A stretch of DNA of 64,000 nucleotides from Chthonomonadales bacterium (GCA_013360745.1 JABWBA010000001.1:1-64000); one strand, 5' to 3'; counted from the first letter of the stretch, positions 18,259 to 27,257 are shown. Notes: a model not told the origin generated them from the letters alone. Program-made: numbers and translations.

Positions 18259-18546
18259 TTGATTCGAAGCATTCATGCACTCGGGCTTCTTCTTGTGATC
18301 TTCGTTCTAGCGGTCGTCGGTTGCGGGCGGCGGCAGGCGCCATCGACACCGAGTGCGCACGAGATTCAGGAGTTCACTTCGGCGGTGAACGACGGAGACG
18401 CTGCCATCGTCGACCGCTTGCTGTCCGCGAAGCCCGGATTGGTGAATGTTCGGCTGGAATCCGGGAAAACCGCCGTCGCGGTGGCGCGAGAAAAGGGCGA
18501 CAGCGATATGGAGGATGTCCTCAAGCGGCACGGTGGCCACGAGTAA
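18259..18546 (+). CDS. Small lipoprotein with ankyrin-like repeat
   Basis: The product begins with a lipoprotein signal (hydrophobic LGLLLVIFVLAVVGC, the Cys being the lipidation site) and continues as a soluble domain of about 70 residues. That domain resembles one or two ankyrin repeats: FTSAVNDGDAAIVDRLLS, AKPGLVNVRLESGKTAVAVA and REKGDSDMEDVLKRHG. It is probably tethered to the membrane and binds a protein partner that is unknown. I prefer TTG 18259, which has AAGGGGGTGG just upstream and gives an ordinary signal peptide; ATG 18211 is in frame and would add 16 basic residues. It lies 18 bases before the pilC-like gene and may share its message. Confidence 0.7.
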   Translation: MIRSIHALGLLLVIFVLAVVGCGRRQAPSTPSAHEIQEFTSAVNDGDAAIVDRLLSAKPGLVNVRLESGKTAVAVAREKGDSDMEDVLKRHGGHE

Positions 18547-18564
18547 GCTCCATCTCCATTCGCC

Positions 18565-19812
18565 ATGCCAGAGTACGAATATACCGCACGCGACGCATCG
18601 GGAGTCCAACTCGAAGGCCGTATCAACGCCGAGAACTCCGGCTTTGCCGTGGCCCGTCTCCGAGCCCAGGGTCTCGATGTTGACCGAATCCGAGTAGCCG
18701 ATACGAGGGATGCCGCGCCTCCAACGATGACCGTGCAGGCCCGCGGTCCGGGCGTTGTCCGCTCGACGGGCGATCCGATCACTCCCGGTGTGCCACTCGC
18801 CGATCAGGCGGTGTACTTTCGCCAGTTCGCGGTGCTGATCAAGGCTGGTCTTTCCCTGTATGAGGCCCTTACCGCCCTCACCTCTCAGACGAGGAATCCG
18901 ACGTTGAAGGCGATCACATCGGCTAGTCAGTCACACATCATGGCCGGAGGTAGGCTCTCCGACTCGCTTGAGCGTCACCCATACGTGTTCTCGCGGCTCC
19001 AGATATCGATGCTTCGTGCCGCGGAGCAAGGCGGCATGCTGGAGGAGGCGCTAGAGCGGTTGGCGTCGTATCTTGATCGCGAACTCGCCCTGCGACGGAC
19101 GATAAGCCGCGCCACACTGTATCCCAAGATCGTTCTCCTATCCGCTGTGTTCATTCTAGGGCGCTCGTTTCTGACCGATGGCGTACCGGCGATCGCCAAA
19201 CTGATCATCGGATCGATGGGACGATCGTCTTATTCGGTCCTCGACTATCTGTCGGACACGGTTCTCGTGCTTGGCATCGTGGCAGTGTGGGCGTTGATGG
19301 TCAGCGCCGTCGGACGCTACGGTCTATGCCGATCGCTTGACCTGAGGGCTGTACGGGAGCGGGTGATCTGGATCATTCCGGGTGTAGGGAGTGTCTCACG
19401 CTCCTTTGCCGTTTCCCGATTCGCGCGGGCGTTCAGCGCCTTATCCGGGGCCGGCTTGTCGATGAACGGCGCCTTATCGGCCTCAGCAGAAGCCAGCGGG
19501 AGTCCGAGTATCGAACGTGGCACAACCCGTATTCAATCGCTCGTTAACGAAGGACGGCCCCTAGCGGACGCTTTCTCGGAGAGTGGTATCTTTCCTCGGT
19601 TGATCGTTGACATGCTTCGGACCGGAGAACAGACCGGCAATATCGACAGCATTATGGAGCACGCTGCCAACCATCTGGAACGGGAGGCCGAGATGCGAGC
19701 AAGCCAGTACTCGATCATGTTCGGCACCGGTGTGTACCTGATCGTCGCGCTCCTCGTCGGGATGGTCGTGATCAACTCCTATGCAGGGTATGCTTCCGGT
19801 TACGGCAAATAA
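18565..19812 (+). CDS. Type II secretion / type IV pilus inner-membrane platform protein (GspF/PilC family)
   Basis: Polytopic platform protein of type IV pilus or type II secretion machines. The 415 residues show the N-terminal PilC region (YEYTARDASGVQLEGRI, typical of this family), then two GspF domains. The first begins at FRQFAVLIKAGLSLYEAL (about residue 87). The second begins at SRFARAFSALSGAGLSMNGAL (about residue 285), with paired hydrophobic segments after each. The motif LRTGEQTGNIDSIMEHAA in domain 2 is typical. No pilB, pilT, pilin or secretin gene is nearby, so it is an orphan here and the rest of the machine must be elsewhere. A DnaJ-type gene follows 36 bases later. Confidence 0.9.
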   Translation: MPEYEYTARDASGVQLEGRINAENSGFAVARLRAQGLDVDRIRVADTRDAAPPTMTVQARGPGVVRSTGDPITPGVPLADQAVYFRQFAVLIKAGLSLYEALTALTSQTRNPTLKAITSASQSHIMAGGRLSDSLERHPYVFSRLQISMLRAAEQGGMLEEALERLASYLDRELALRRTISRATLYPKIVLLSAVFILGRSFLTDGVPAIAKLIIGSMGRSSYSVLDYLSDTVLVLGIVAVWALMVSAVGRYGLCRSLDLRAVRERVIWIIPGVGSVSRSFAVSRFARAFSALSGAGLSMNGALSASAEASGSPSIERGTTRIQSLVNEGRPLADAFSESGIFPRLIVDMLRTGEQTGNIDSIMEHAANHLEREAEMRASQYSIMFGTGVYLIVALLVGMVVINSYAGYASGYGK

Positions 19813-19848
19813 CCACCTGCTCGGGCAATACGCCTTGCATGGATTCCC

Positions 19849-21015
19849 ATGAGTGCGCCTAATCACTACGAAACGCTCGGAGTCGGGATCGACGTCACCG
19901 AGGCGGACCTCAAGTCGCGGTATCGCGCTTTGGCGCGTCGATGGCATCCGGACATCGCGCGTACCGCTGATGCCGCAGAGCGCTTTCTGGCGATCAACGA
20001 GGCGTATCAGGTTCTGATCGATCCTGTGAGCCGCGCCAAGTACGACGCGGAGCAGAAACTGGCGACCTTCCGTGCTGCAAGAAGTCGACCCGCTGGCGCC
20101 GCCGCGACCGACGACGCGACATGTCCGAACCGATCAAGGGGCACGACGACTGGATCGAGCAGTACCAGGGGAGCTGATCGCGCAACAAGGCGCCAGGCGG
20201 ATCTCGACGCCATGATCGATCACCTTCTCCAGGACGCCCATATCGCCGTGCAACGGATGAATCTCGCCAGAGCCATTGAATGCTGTAACGCAGCGCTCAG
20301 GCTCGACCGGCGTAATGCGGAGGCTCATGAGATACTCGGTGATATCGCGAACGCGCGCGGGCAGGCTGAGGCCGCGCTCTCCCATTACACGCTTGCGATA
20401 CAGCTTGATCCCCGGAGCATCAGGGTGCGCGCGAAGTTCGATCGGCTGGTATCGGAAGAGCGTGGACAGGTGGGGTACTCCGCTAGCCGGAAGGAATCGT
20501 CTTCATCGTTAGCCCTGCGTCAGACGGCAACGTTCATGGTGTGTCTTGGTTTCTTCGTTGCACTCGTTGCTGTCGTTGCGTCGTCCGGCACCTCGAATGG
20601 CATCGAGGGAGCCGCCCTATGGGACTGGTCCGCGGGTCTCCTGTTCGCCTTGCCTTTGAGCGGAGCGATTGCAGGCGTAGTGTGCTCCTATACAGCCATG
20701 GTTCGCCCGGCGCGGAGTGAACTGATGATGACGTCCTCCAGTCGCAGGAGCCGCTCCGTGGTCCCGATGGGAGTGATCCTCGTGTTGCTGTCCCTCGCAT
20801 GCTTCTGGATGGCGGGTCTGCTGTATACGGTTATGGCCATCACTCAAGAGGCGCTGTCGCGATCCATCGTTGCGGCCTTCGTAATATGCGCCATCATCGT
20901 GCTGCTATTCGCGGTTGCCGTTCCTGCCGCACCGCTTGGCGTGCTCCTACTCGGCGGAAACATGGTGTTTCCGGCCTTCATTGGAGGATGGGCGCTAGGG
21001 GACGCACTACGTTGA
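19849..21015 (+). CDS. DnaJ-domain, TPR and membrane protein
   Basis: The N-terminal J domain (residues 5-68) contains the HPD tripeptide in RRWHPDIAR, needed to stimulate a DnaK ATPase. A Ser/Thr/Arg-rich linker follows. About two TPR helices pairs come next (NLARAIECCNAALRLDRRN and the next repeat, residues 135-200). The rest is four hydrophobic segments (about residues 225-385), ending in a C-terminal membrane domain. The zinc-finger and substrate-binding parts of true DnaJ are missing, so this is a specialised membrane-anchored co-chaperone. Its position after a pilus-platform gene hints at assembly of envelope complexes, but that is inference. Confidence 0.82.
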   Translation: MSAPNHYETLGVGIDVTEADLKSRYRALARRWHPDIARTADAAERFLAINEAYQVLIDPVSRAKYDAEQKLATFRAARSRPAGAAATDDATCPNRSRGTTTGSSSTRGADRATRRQADLDAMIDHLLQDAHIAVQRMNLARAIECCNAALRLDRRNAEAHEILGDIANARGQAEAALSHYTLAIQLDPRSIRVRAKFDRLVSEERGQVGYSASRKESSSSLALRQTATFMVCLGFFVALVAVVASSGTSNGIEGAALWDWSAGLLFALPLSGAIAGVVCSYTAMVRPARSELMMTSSSRRSRSVVPMGVILVLLSLACFWMAGLLYTVMAITQEALSRSIVAAFVICAIIVLLFAVAVPAAPLGVLLLGGNMVFPAFIGGWALGDALR

Positions 21016-21127
21016 CGCAGGAAGCGACCGATGACGCGAACGCGGTGGACCACTGCGGTGATAGCGCCCCCTATGACGATGGACGAGTGAAACGCACCAC
21101 CCTTGCGGCGAGGACGAGATGGATATC

Positions 21128-21340
21128 CTAGCCGTCAGAGGCGGCAAGGCGGACGTTGGCTGCCTGCGGTCCTTTGGCTCCGTCGACGATGTCGAACACG
21201 ACATTCTGACCTTCGGCAAGAGTACGAAATCCCTCCATCTGAACTGCGGAGAAGTGGACAAAGATATCCTTGCCATCTGTGGTCTCTATGAAGCCGTAGC
21301 CTTTGGCGTCATTAAACCACTTCACTCTACCTGTGGGCAT
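21128..21340 (-). CDS. Cold-shock-domain RNA chaperone (CspA family)
   Basis: A 70-residue OB-fold protein that binds single-stranded RNA and DNA and melts secondary structure in messages. Both nucleic-acid-binding motifs are intact: RNP1 as KGYGFIE and RNP2 as DIFVHFSA, with GRVKWFND at the start and GPQAANVRL at the end. Its length is standard. The start is ATG 21340 with AGGAGG eleven bases upstream. It has its own strong promoter and a leader of about 50 bases containing a hairpin directly in front of the Shine-Dalgarno, so expression may be controlled at translation. Confidence 0.95.
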   Translation of the reverse strand: MPTGRVKWFNDAKGYGFIETTDGKDIFVHFSAVQMEGFRTLAEGQNVVFDIVDGAKGPQAANVRLAASDG

Positions 21341-21358
21341 GCTCGGTTAGGCCTCCTA

Positions 21359-21375
21359 GCCGCTTGTTGCGGCTT
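21359..21375 (-). promoter_or_regulatory. Leader hairpin in front of the csp ribosome site
   Basis: A 6-bp perfect stem (AGCCGC/GCGGCT) with a five-base loop sits in the csp leader and directly abuts the AGGAGG at 21353-21358. Its stability or refolding could affect access of the ribosome, as in cold-shock leaders of other bacteria. That role is inferred from position only. Confidence 0.5.
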
Positions 21376-21395
21376 ATATTACTGCTTGCTCCCAA

Positions 21396-21424
21396 GTATA
21401 ACACTGTGTATTCGATGTGTCAAT
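21396..21424 (-). promoter_or_regulatory. Strong vegetative promoter of csp
   Basis: On the minus strand, consensus TTGACA (21424-21419) and TATACT (21401-21396) are separated by exactly 17 bases. The predicted start near 21389 gives a leader of about 50 bases. This is the closest match to the sigma-A consensus that I found in the window. Confidence 0.8.
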
Positions 21425-21475
21425 GCGCTGAGCTCGTACCGCTGAGCGTACCCTGGCAGTTGCTTAGGAGGACCT

Positions 21476-22381
21476 GTGAATCTACCCTGTGTAATCGCAA
21501 CCTGGAGTTTTGGTGCGCCAGCATGCCGCGCCGCGCTTGAGATCCTGGAGGAGGGCGGATCCTCGCTCGATGCCGTCGAACGCGCCGCCAACGTTACGGA
21601 GGATGATCCTGACGTTACATCGGTTGGCTATGGCGGGATGCCGAACGCCGATGGAATCGTAGAACTCGATGCGGCGATTATGGATGGTCGACGGCATACT
21701 GCCGGTGCGGTAGCCGCGCTCACTGGCATCCGACGCCCGATCTCGATCGCCCGGCTTGTCATGGAGCGAACGAGGCATTGCATGCTCGCCGGAGGCAATG
21801 CACGACGGTTTGCGCTTGCCCAGGGCGGTGAGGATACCGATCTTCATACGGACCGAACACGTGCCGCCTATGCCGCGTATCGGGAGCGTACCGATCAACC
21901 CGCCGTTGTTCACTTCGACGACGAGAACCACGACACGATCGGAATCTGCGCTCTCGATGCGGATGGGCATCTGGCGGCCGCGTGTACGACATCAGGGCTT
22001 GCCTGGAAGTTGCCCGGCAGGGTCGGAGACAGTCCGATCGTCGGTTCTGGACTGTATGTCGATGACGAGATCGGAGCTGCATCGGCGACCGGGAACGGCG
22101 ATGAGATTATGAAAGTTTGTCTATCCTATCGGGTCGTCATGGGGATGGAACGGGGTATGACGCCGACAGAGGCGTGTCGTGACGGGATCGCCTACCTACT
22201 GCGAAAGAGGCCTGATCATCAAGCCCAGGGAGCCGCATGTATTGCCCTGCGAAAAGACGGGGCATGGGGTGCAGCCGCGACACAGATAGGCTTCGATGAA
22301 ATGTCGCGGCGATGGCAGCACGCCTACGGCGCTCGGAGCGTCGTCACGCTTTCGGAAGGTCCATATGTCGCCCGAGGTTGA
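21476..22381 (+). CDS. N4-(beta-N-acetylglucosaminyl)-L-asparaginase / isoaspartyl peptidase family (Ntn hydrolase)
   Basis: A threonine N-terminal-nucleophile hydrolase made as a proenzyme that cleaves itself before the catalytic Thr. The expected site is NHDTIGICALDADG (Thr at about residue 155), giving alpha and beta chains. Downstream, TTSGLAWKLPGRVGDSPIVGSGLYVD is the substrate-binding region typical of glycosylasparaginases, and GNGDEIMK is also conserved. It would split the GlcNAc-Asn bond of glycopeptides or beta-aspartyl peptides. No signal peptide is seen. GTG 21476 has AGGAGG five bases upstream. The next gene, a lactate-racemase-domain protein, begins 54 bases later on the same strand. 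Confidence 0.88.
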   Translation: MNLPCVIATWSFGAPACRAALEILEEGGSSLDAVERAANVTEDDPDVTSVGYGGMPNADGIVELDAAIMDGRRHTAGAVAALTGIRRPISIARLVMERTRHCMLAGGNARRFALAQGGEDTDLHTDRTRAAYAAYRERTDQPAVVHFDDENHDTIGICALDADGHLAAACTTSGLAWKLPGRVGDSPIVGSGLYVDDEIGAASATGNGDEIMKVCLSYRVVMGMERGMTPTEACRDGIAYLLRKRPDHQAQGAACIALRKDGAWGAAATQIGFDEMSRRWQHAYGARSVVTLSEGPYVARG

Positions 22382-22435
22382 GTGGCTGTCAGATAACACG
22401 AGAAACATCGTCTCTCGCTGCTGGAGGTACGACCC

Positions 22436-23737
22436 TTGATCATCGACTTCGACACGCACGCCTACGACTTTGCGGACATCGCTCTGCCCGAGGTCTGGAC
22501 CATTCGACACCGGGTCGACGCGCCGGTGATCGAGGATATAACCGCAAGTGTGCGGCAGGCCGTCTCGGCGTTTCAGGACGACCCGCGTCTCAAGCCGGGC
22601 GCTTCGATCGCGATGGGAGTCGGCAGCCGCGGGATCGCCAACCTGTCTGTGATGGTCAGGGCGGCCGTCGAGGCGCTTATCGAACTCGGCTGTCAACCCT
22701 TCATCGTGCCTGCGATGGGCAGCCATGGAGGCGCGACGGCGGAAGGCCAGATGGAGATCCTCGCCTCCTATGGTGTCACCGCGGAAGCGATGGGAGTTCC
22801 GGTACGGGCTACGATGGAGGTCGATCGTGTCGGATCCCTCGACGATGGGTATCCCATCTATTTCGATCGGTACGCTCTGGAGGCAGACGGCGTCATCGTC
22901 CTGAATCGGGTGAAGCATCATACCGACTTCAAGGGGCCCATCGAAAGCGGTCTCTGCAAGATGTGCGCGATCGGCCTTGGGAAGCGGCAGGGCGCTGAGG
23001 CGATCCACCGTTTCGGCGCCGACGGTTTGTCTAAGATCATGCCGGAAGTCGGCCGGCGGCTGGTTCAGGTCGGTGACGTGATTGGCGGCATCGCCATCAT
23101 CGAAAACCCCTACGGGCAGACTGCGGAAATCCATGGACTACGGGGCGCCGATATCGGGCGTGAGGCGGAAACGGCCCTGTTGGAGCGTGCCCGATCAATG
23201 TCGCCGCGTTTGGCGTTTGATCAAGCGGATGTCCTGGTCGTCGATGAGATGGGGAAGGACATCAGCGGAACCGGCATGGATACGCACGTCCTCGGGCGTG
23301 TCAGAATGCCGTCGGTGCCGGAGACCGATTGGGACGGTCCCGATATTCGGATGGTAGTAACACTCGGGCTAACCGAAGCCACCCATGGGAACGCTGCCGG
23401 GCTCTGTCTCGCGGACATTGTAACCGAGCATCTGATGGAGCAGATCGATCTCAAGAAGACGTTTACGAACCATCGGACGAGTCAGGAGGGGGGCGCCTAT
23501 CGGGGCGGGATCCCCATCGTCCTGCACAGCCCGGATGCGGCGGTCCGAGCGGCGATCGGCATGTGCGGGCGAGGCGACCGTAGCCAGGTGCGCCTGGTGC
23601 GCATCCAGAATACCGAGCACATCAGTCGCTTACAGGTCTCAGAGGCGTTCCTTGCTGAAGTTGAGCGGCGTTCTGACCTGACGGTCGAGGCTGGCCCCGA
23701 GCCGCTGCAGCTTGATCGTACGTTCGTGGGTCGATAG
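22436..23737 (+). CDS. Lactate-racemase-domain (DUF2088, LarA-like) protein
   Basis: A 433-residue protein with the LarA N-terminal domain fold. Visible segments are MGVGSRGIANLSVMVRAAVE, PAMGSHGGATAEGQMEIL and the histidine-rich NRVKHHTDFKGPIESGLCKM. The nickel-dependent lactate racemase family uses a pincer nucleotide built by LarB/C/E, and none of those genes is present here. Members of this DUF2088 branch are mostly uncharacterised. The enzyme may be a racemase or epimerase of a hydroxyacid, but this is an inference. TTG 22436 follows GGAGG at an eight-base spacing. A two-tier hairpin follows the stop. Confidence 0.8.
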   Translation: MIIDFDTHAYDFADIALPEVWTIRHRVDAPVIEDITASVRQAVSAFQDDPRLKPGASIAMGVGSRGIANLSVMVRAAVEALIELGCQPFIVPAMGSHGGATAEGQMEILASYGVTAEAMGVPVRATMEVDRVGSLDDGYPIYFDRYALEADGVIVLNRVKHHTDFKGPIESGLCKMCAIGLGKRQGAEAIHRFGADGLSKIMPEVGRRLVQVGDVIGGIAIIENPYGQTAEIHGLRGADIGREAETALLERARSMSPRLAFDQADVLVVDEMGKDISGTGMDTHVLGRVRMPSVPETDWDGPDIRMVVTLGLTEATHGNAAGLCLADIVTEHLMEQIDLKKTFTNHRTSQEGGAYRGGIPIVLHSPDAAVRAAIGMCGRGDRSQVRLVRIQNTEHISRLQVSEAFLAEVERRSDLTVEAGPEPLQLDRTFVGR

Positions 23738-23749
23738 GTACGAGCCGAA

Positions 23750-23784
23750 GCCCTGCGCCAGAAGGCAGTTGCCTGACGCAGGGC
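23750..23784. terminator. Bidirectional hairpin between convergent genes
   Basis: An outer 8-bp perfect stem (GCCCTGCG/CGCAGGGC) encloses an inner GGCA/TGCC stem. It sits in the 57-base gap between the LarA-like gene and the DUF2961 gene, which converge. No T-run follows on either strand, so it would be an L-shaped terminator or an RNA-end stabiliser. Confidence 0.5.
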
Positions 23785-23794
23785 ATCGAAGGCG

Positions 23795-24904
23795 CTAGAT
23801 GACTTCCAGCGCGTTACGGTCCGGCAGCGCTGGGAACGGAGCGTGCGGTTCCGCCTGATACCAGAGCGCTACCGAAGCGATGTCGTCCCGAAGAGGGAGA
23901 TATCGGCCTCCTGACCGCCATCCCAGCGCCTGGACGGTGACTTTGAGATCCTCTTCGAAGCGGATCGGATCCATGATGTGCCACCGGTACATTCCGTGTC
24001 GTTGCTGGCTCCGGTACATCCCCTGAGCGCCAGCCGTGATGACCTGGGGCATGCCCAGAAACGGGGTCGAATAGATGCAGTACTGCCCTGCCGGCTGTTC
24101 CCAGTCCCAGGCGCCCCCGAAATAATCCTCGGTGCCGGTACCGCAGATGGTCGGGAAGTCGGTGTCGCCGTCCAGGTAGAACTTCACCTCGCCTTCGCCC
24201 CACCAGCCACAGCTATTGGTTTGCCACGCCATGTAGGTTCCGACATAATGGCCGCAGCCTCGAACGCCGTCGACAAGGATATGGTCGGTGCGCTCGGGAA
24301 GGGGGTTGCTGCGACGCCACTGAGCATGGAGGTAGGCGGCGTCCTCCGGAACGTCGGTCAGCGCATAGGTGATCTGATAGAAGAAACCGCGGCATGGCTC
24401 ATCCCAGGTGTTCTCCACCGTAATCCGGGCGCCCTTACGAAACGGCATCTCCCAGTAGGAGTTGAAACCGCCGGCGGGATTAACGGCGATGGGAAGAGAG
24501 TTGACGTTCGCCCGTTCACACCATCCCATGCAGAAGAAATCGCCCAGCGGCACTTCGATCGAGGGCGTCTCCTCGGCATCCCAGTACATCCGGAGAACGA
24601 GGCGGCGCCAATAGTTCGGGTCCACGGTGATCCAGATGTGCTGGATGGCGCCAGAGCCGTCGATTATAGCCAGATCCGTCGTCGTATGGGGCTCGAGCGT
24701 GATGCAGGGGCGCACTTTCCAGCCCTGTCCCAGCTCGCGAGCCGCGCCGATCGGACGGCCCTGATCATCCATTAGCGGCACAGCCATGGCGCCGCGGCCT
24801 TTGGACCCGTCGGGGTTCTCCGCGCAGATCGATCGGACCTTCGCTCGTGACAGACGACTGATGTTGTGGAGTCCCAGGCCAAGCCCGTCAAAACCTTGAG
24901 CCAA
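23795..24904 (-). CDS. DUF2961 family protein, probable carbohydrate-active enzyme
   Basis: About 369 residues matching the DUF2961 family, a double jelly-roll fold related to glycoside hydrolases. Characteristic segments are VPLGDFFCMGWCERANVNSLP, WEMPFRKGARITVENT and TICGTGTEDYFGGAWDWE. The last carries the conserved acidic residues GTEDY. No signal peptide is seen. The frame is open far upstream into the neighbouring gene. I chose TTG 24904 because AGGAGG lies nine bases before it; this start overlaps the end of the glycosidase gene by 17 bases. The two carbohydrate genes are therefore translated together, with tlyA upstream. The substrate is unknown. Confidence 0.85.
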   Translation of the reverse strand: MAQGFDGLGLGLHNISRLSRAKVRSICAENPDGSKGRGAMAVPLMDDQGRPIGAARELGQGWKVRPCITLEPHTTTDLAIIDGSGAIQHIWITVDPNYWRRLVLRMYWDAEETPSIEVPLGDFFCMGWCERANVNSLPIAVNPAGGFNSYWEMPFRKGARITVENTWDEPCRGFFYQITYALTDVPEDAAYLHAQWRRSNPLPERTDHILVDGVRGCGHYVGTYMAWQTNSCGWWGEGEVKFYLDGDTDFPTICGTGTEDYFGGAWDWEQPAGQYCIYSTPFLGMPQVITAGAQGMYRSQQRHGMYRWHIMDPIRFEEDLKVTVQALGWRSGGRYLPLRDDIASVALWYQAEPHAPFPALPDRNALEVI

Positions 24905-27257
24905 GTTGCGTATCCTCCTGTTTGTAGATAAGAGTGAAACCTGCGATATAGACCTCACCAGAGGTAGGGCTGCCGCCGGCGCTATCCAGCAGGAACAACG
25001 TATCCCAGCGCAGCGGTGGACGCAGCGCTCCGTCGTTTGGTCCGCCCCAATGTCCGCTGCGTGATCCATCCAGGCGAAAGGTGATCCACTTCCATCCATT
25101 CCACGTGATCGGATCTCCGTCCGGCTGCCAGGCCTGGCCGGATGAGTCCGCGTAGCGCATACGAGGGATGTTGCCCGAACCGTCACCGTAGAGCCACATA
25201 CCGAGACTATCGGGTTTTCCCGCCAACGGTGTCAGCAGATCATCGTCCGCAACGATGCGGAGGAACTTCCAGCCTCTATCGAACTTGTACCTAAGGCGGA
25301 CGGACTGGAGGCCCTTAGCCGCCGGACCGTCTGCAGGATCAGCAGAGGCGATCGACTGGGTGGATGCAACCTTCGGATCGCCATCGGGCACGAGCCTGAT
25401 GCCGTGTGGCAGGCGCGAAACCGGAGCGCTCAGAGCCGAAAGTACGTCAACGAACCGCCACGACCCCAGATCTCGGACCTTCCGTCCGTGATCATCCCGC
25501 AGTTCCCCTCGTACTGGAAATGCCGGCCCGGTGCGTTCGATCGGAACCGTGAATGTGTCCGATGACTTGCCCCGCCCAAGGTGTACCGGTATCTTCCGTT
25601 CCACCGCGGGATCGCCCAGACGCAATACCATAGTCCCGCTGAACGCTCCCTCTGCCGGAGTCCAGAGGCGAATCGTCATGCGGCCGCCAAATGGAGGTGA
25701 AAGCTCAGCGCCGATGGGATCGGTCACGTATATTCGCGTCTCCTGCACGAGTGGAGCACTGCCTTCAATGCGTACTTCGAGACGGGCGATCTCCGGGATG
25801 TCGGATCGTTCAAGAGGAACGTCGGCGGCGATCGTCGTCTGCTCATGCTTAGCGAGGTTCTCGCTTCCATTAAGGGAACGGACCGAAACAGCCTTACCCG
25901 AACTGTTCCGGAGGCGTGCTTGAACCCTCGCCTTCGCGCGGAACGGCAACCATAGATCCAGTGGCAACCGCTCCCAGGAGGCCGCTACCGAGAGGATCGC
26001 GTTGGGTGATACGGGATGCAGGTAGACCGGTGCATCGGTCAGGCGGATCCGCAGGCCGGAACCGGCTTCCGCCTTCATGGGAGAGAGCGGGTTGCCGAGA
26101 TGATCGACGGGGTTGAGGGAGCCCGGGCTTGCGGGAATAACGCAATCGATCGGAGCGGGACTCGACGTCCAGGCCACAATCTTGACGTCCGCGCCCTTGA
26201 TGAACAGAAGAACATGGTTCGACGACGGCCCGCAGATCAACCGCTTGTTGAACCGGTAACCACGAAGCTCCCGTGTCAGCGTCCTCGCGGCGAGATAGGC
26301 GGGTTTGGGATCATAGACCGGTGTCTTTGCTTCATGGTACGGGTGCAAAACAGTTCCGAAATGGTGCTCCGGCTCTTTCGGGTCTGGACCGTCATCATGC
26401 CAGTCGTACCAGATGCTAAGGACAACATCTTCGGCAACGTTGGTCAGCCACTGGCGGGCCAGCATCCGGCCCTGAGCCTCAGGGGACATGCCGGACCATA
26501 CGGACGAGTACCCCCACTCGCCCGAGATGATCGGGATCCGCCTGCCGCGGGGGCTATGGGCTCGAATCATGGCCCGGAGCCGGGCGTAATCGGGAATCGC
26601 GGTCTCCGGTGCGCTCTGGCGATACGGATGTACGGAGACTGCGTCCCAGTACTCGAGTAATCCGCCTTTGAAGCAGGCTTCCAGGAAGGCCCAATCGAAG
26701 CCGGAGACTGCCGGCCCTATGTACGCTTCGCCCGGCGCCGCTTCGCGTATCGCTTTGCCCACTGCTGTCGCCAGCCGAACATAGTCCGCTGCATTCGGCT
26801 TCGGGCGCCAGAACGGGAAGATGTTCGGCTCATTGTACATCTCCCAGAGAATGCCCTTGCCCTTATAATGGCGCGCCGCAGCAGCAGCGAACCGAGCGAA
26901 TGCGGCGATCGCGGCGTCCGAGTGGGGTGATTGCGCATCATCATACAATCGGTGGACGTAGTCCAGGATGAAGATGGGGCGCATATGCTGGGCTTCCAGC
27001 GCGGCCATGAGCCGGTCGTATGCGTCAAACCGGTACTTGCCCGCCTCATATTCGATCTGGTTCCAATCGAAGTCCATCCGGACCCACGTAAAGCCTCCGT
27101 CGTGGAGCATCTCCATTTCGCCCGGGCGGGGATCGGTAAAGTGGATGTTGACGCCCAGGCCATCGGGTAATACACCCGTCGGCAATCTCGGCGGAGCGGC
27201 GTATACAGCGGTCGACGCCAGCGTGAATAGTAGCGAGGCCATGGTAAGGGAGTTCAT
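24888..27257 (-). CDS. Secreted clan GH-A glycoside hydrolase (GH39/GH5-like)
   Basis: A signal peptide (about residues 1-21, SLLFTLASTAVYAA) precedes a TIM-barrel glycosidase domain (about 30-400). The likely acid/base Glu is in LWEMYNEPN (about residue 143) and the nucleophile Glu in ISGEWGYSS (about 249). Both have the typical clan GH-A spacing. Beyond residue 420 there are beta-sandwich regions and a C-terminal galactose-binding-like module (WKWITFRLDG to GEVYIAGFTLIY). The protein would act on extracellular plant or microbial polysaccharide; the exact sugar is not determinable. Its ATG overlaps the tlyA stop (TGATG), and DUF2961 overlaps its own 3' end. Confidence 0.85.
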   Translation of the reverse strand: MNSLTMASLLFTLASTAVYAAPPRLPTGVLPDGLGVNIHFTDPRPGEMEMLHDGGFTWVRMDFDWNQIEYEAGKYRFDAYDRLMAALEAQHMRPIFILDYVHRLYDDAQSPHSDAAIAAFARFAAAAARHYKGKGILWEMYNEPNIFPFWRPKPNAADYVRLATAVGKAIREAAPGEAYIGPAVSGFDWAFLEACFKGGLLEYWDAVSVHPYRQSAPETAIPDYARLRAMIRAHSPRGRRIPIISGEWGYSSVWSGMSPEAQGRMLARQWLTNVAEDVVLSIWYDWHDDGPDPKEPEHHFGTVLHPYHEAKTPVYDPKPAYLAARTLTRELRGYRFNKRLICGPSSNHVLLFIKGADVKIVAWTSSPAPIDCVIPASPGSLNPVDHLGNPLSPMKAEAGSGLRIRLTDAPVYLHPVSPNAILSVAASWERLPLDLWLPFRAKARVQARLRNSSGKAVSVRSLNGSENLAKHEQTTIAADVPLERSDIPEIARLEVRIEGSAPLVQETRIYVTDPIGAELSPPFGGRMTIRLWTPAEGAFSGTMVLRLGDPAVERKIPVHLGRGKSSDTFTVPIERTGPAFPVRGELRDDHGRKVRDLGSWRFVDVLSALSAPVSRLPHGIRLVPDGDPKVASTQSIASADPADGPAAKGLQSVRLRYKFDRGWKFLRIVADDDLLTPLAGKPDSLGMWLYGDGSGNIPRMRYADSSGQAWQPDGDPITWNGWKWITFRLDGSRSGHWGGPNDGALRPPLRWDTLFLLDSAGGSPTSGEVYIAGFTLIYKQEDTQLGSRF

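Noticed and set aside
22196-23134. 312-codon minus-strand ORF
   Set aside because: Antisense to the LarA-like gene, and that gene's motifs are clear.
24905-25186. Long N-terminus for the DUF2961 protein
   Set aside because: It overlaps the glycosidase gene and resembles no family; AGGAGG precedes TTG 24904.
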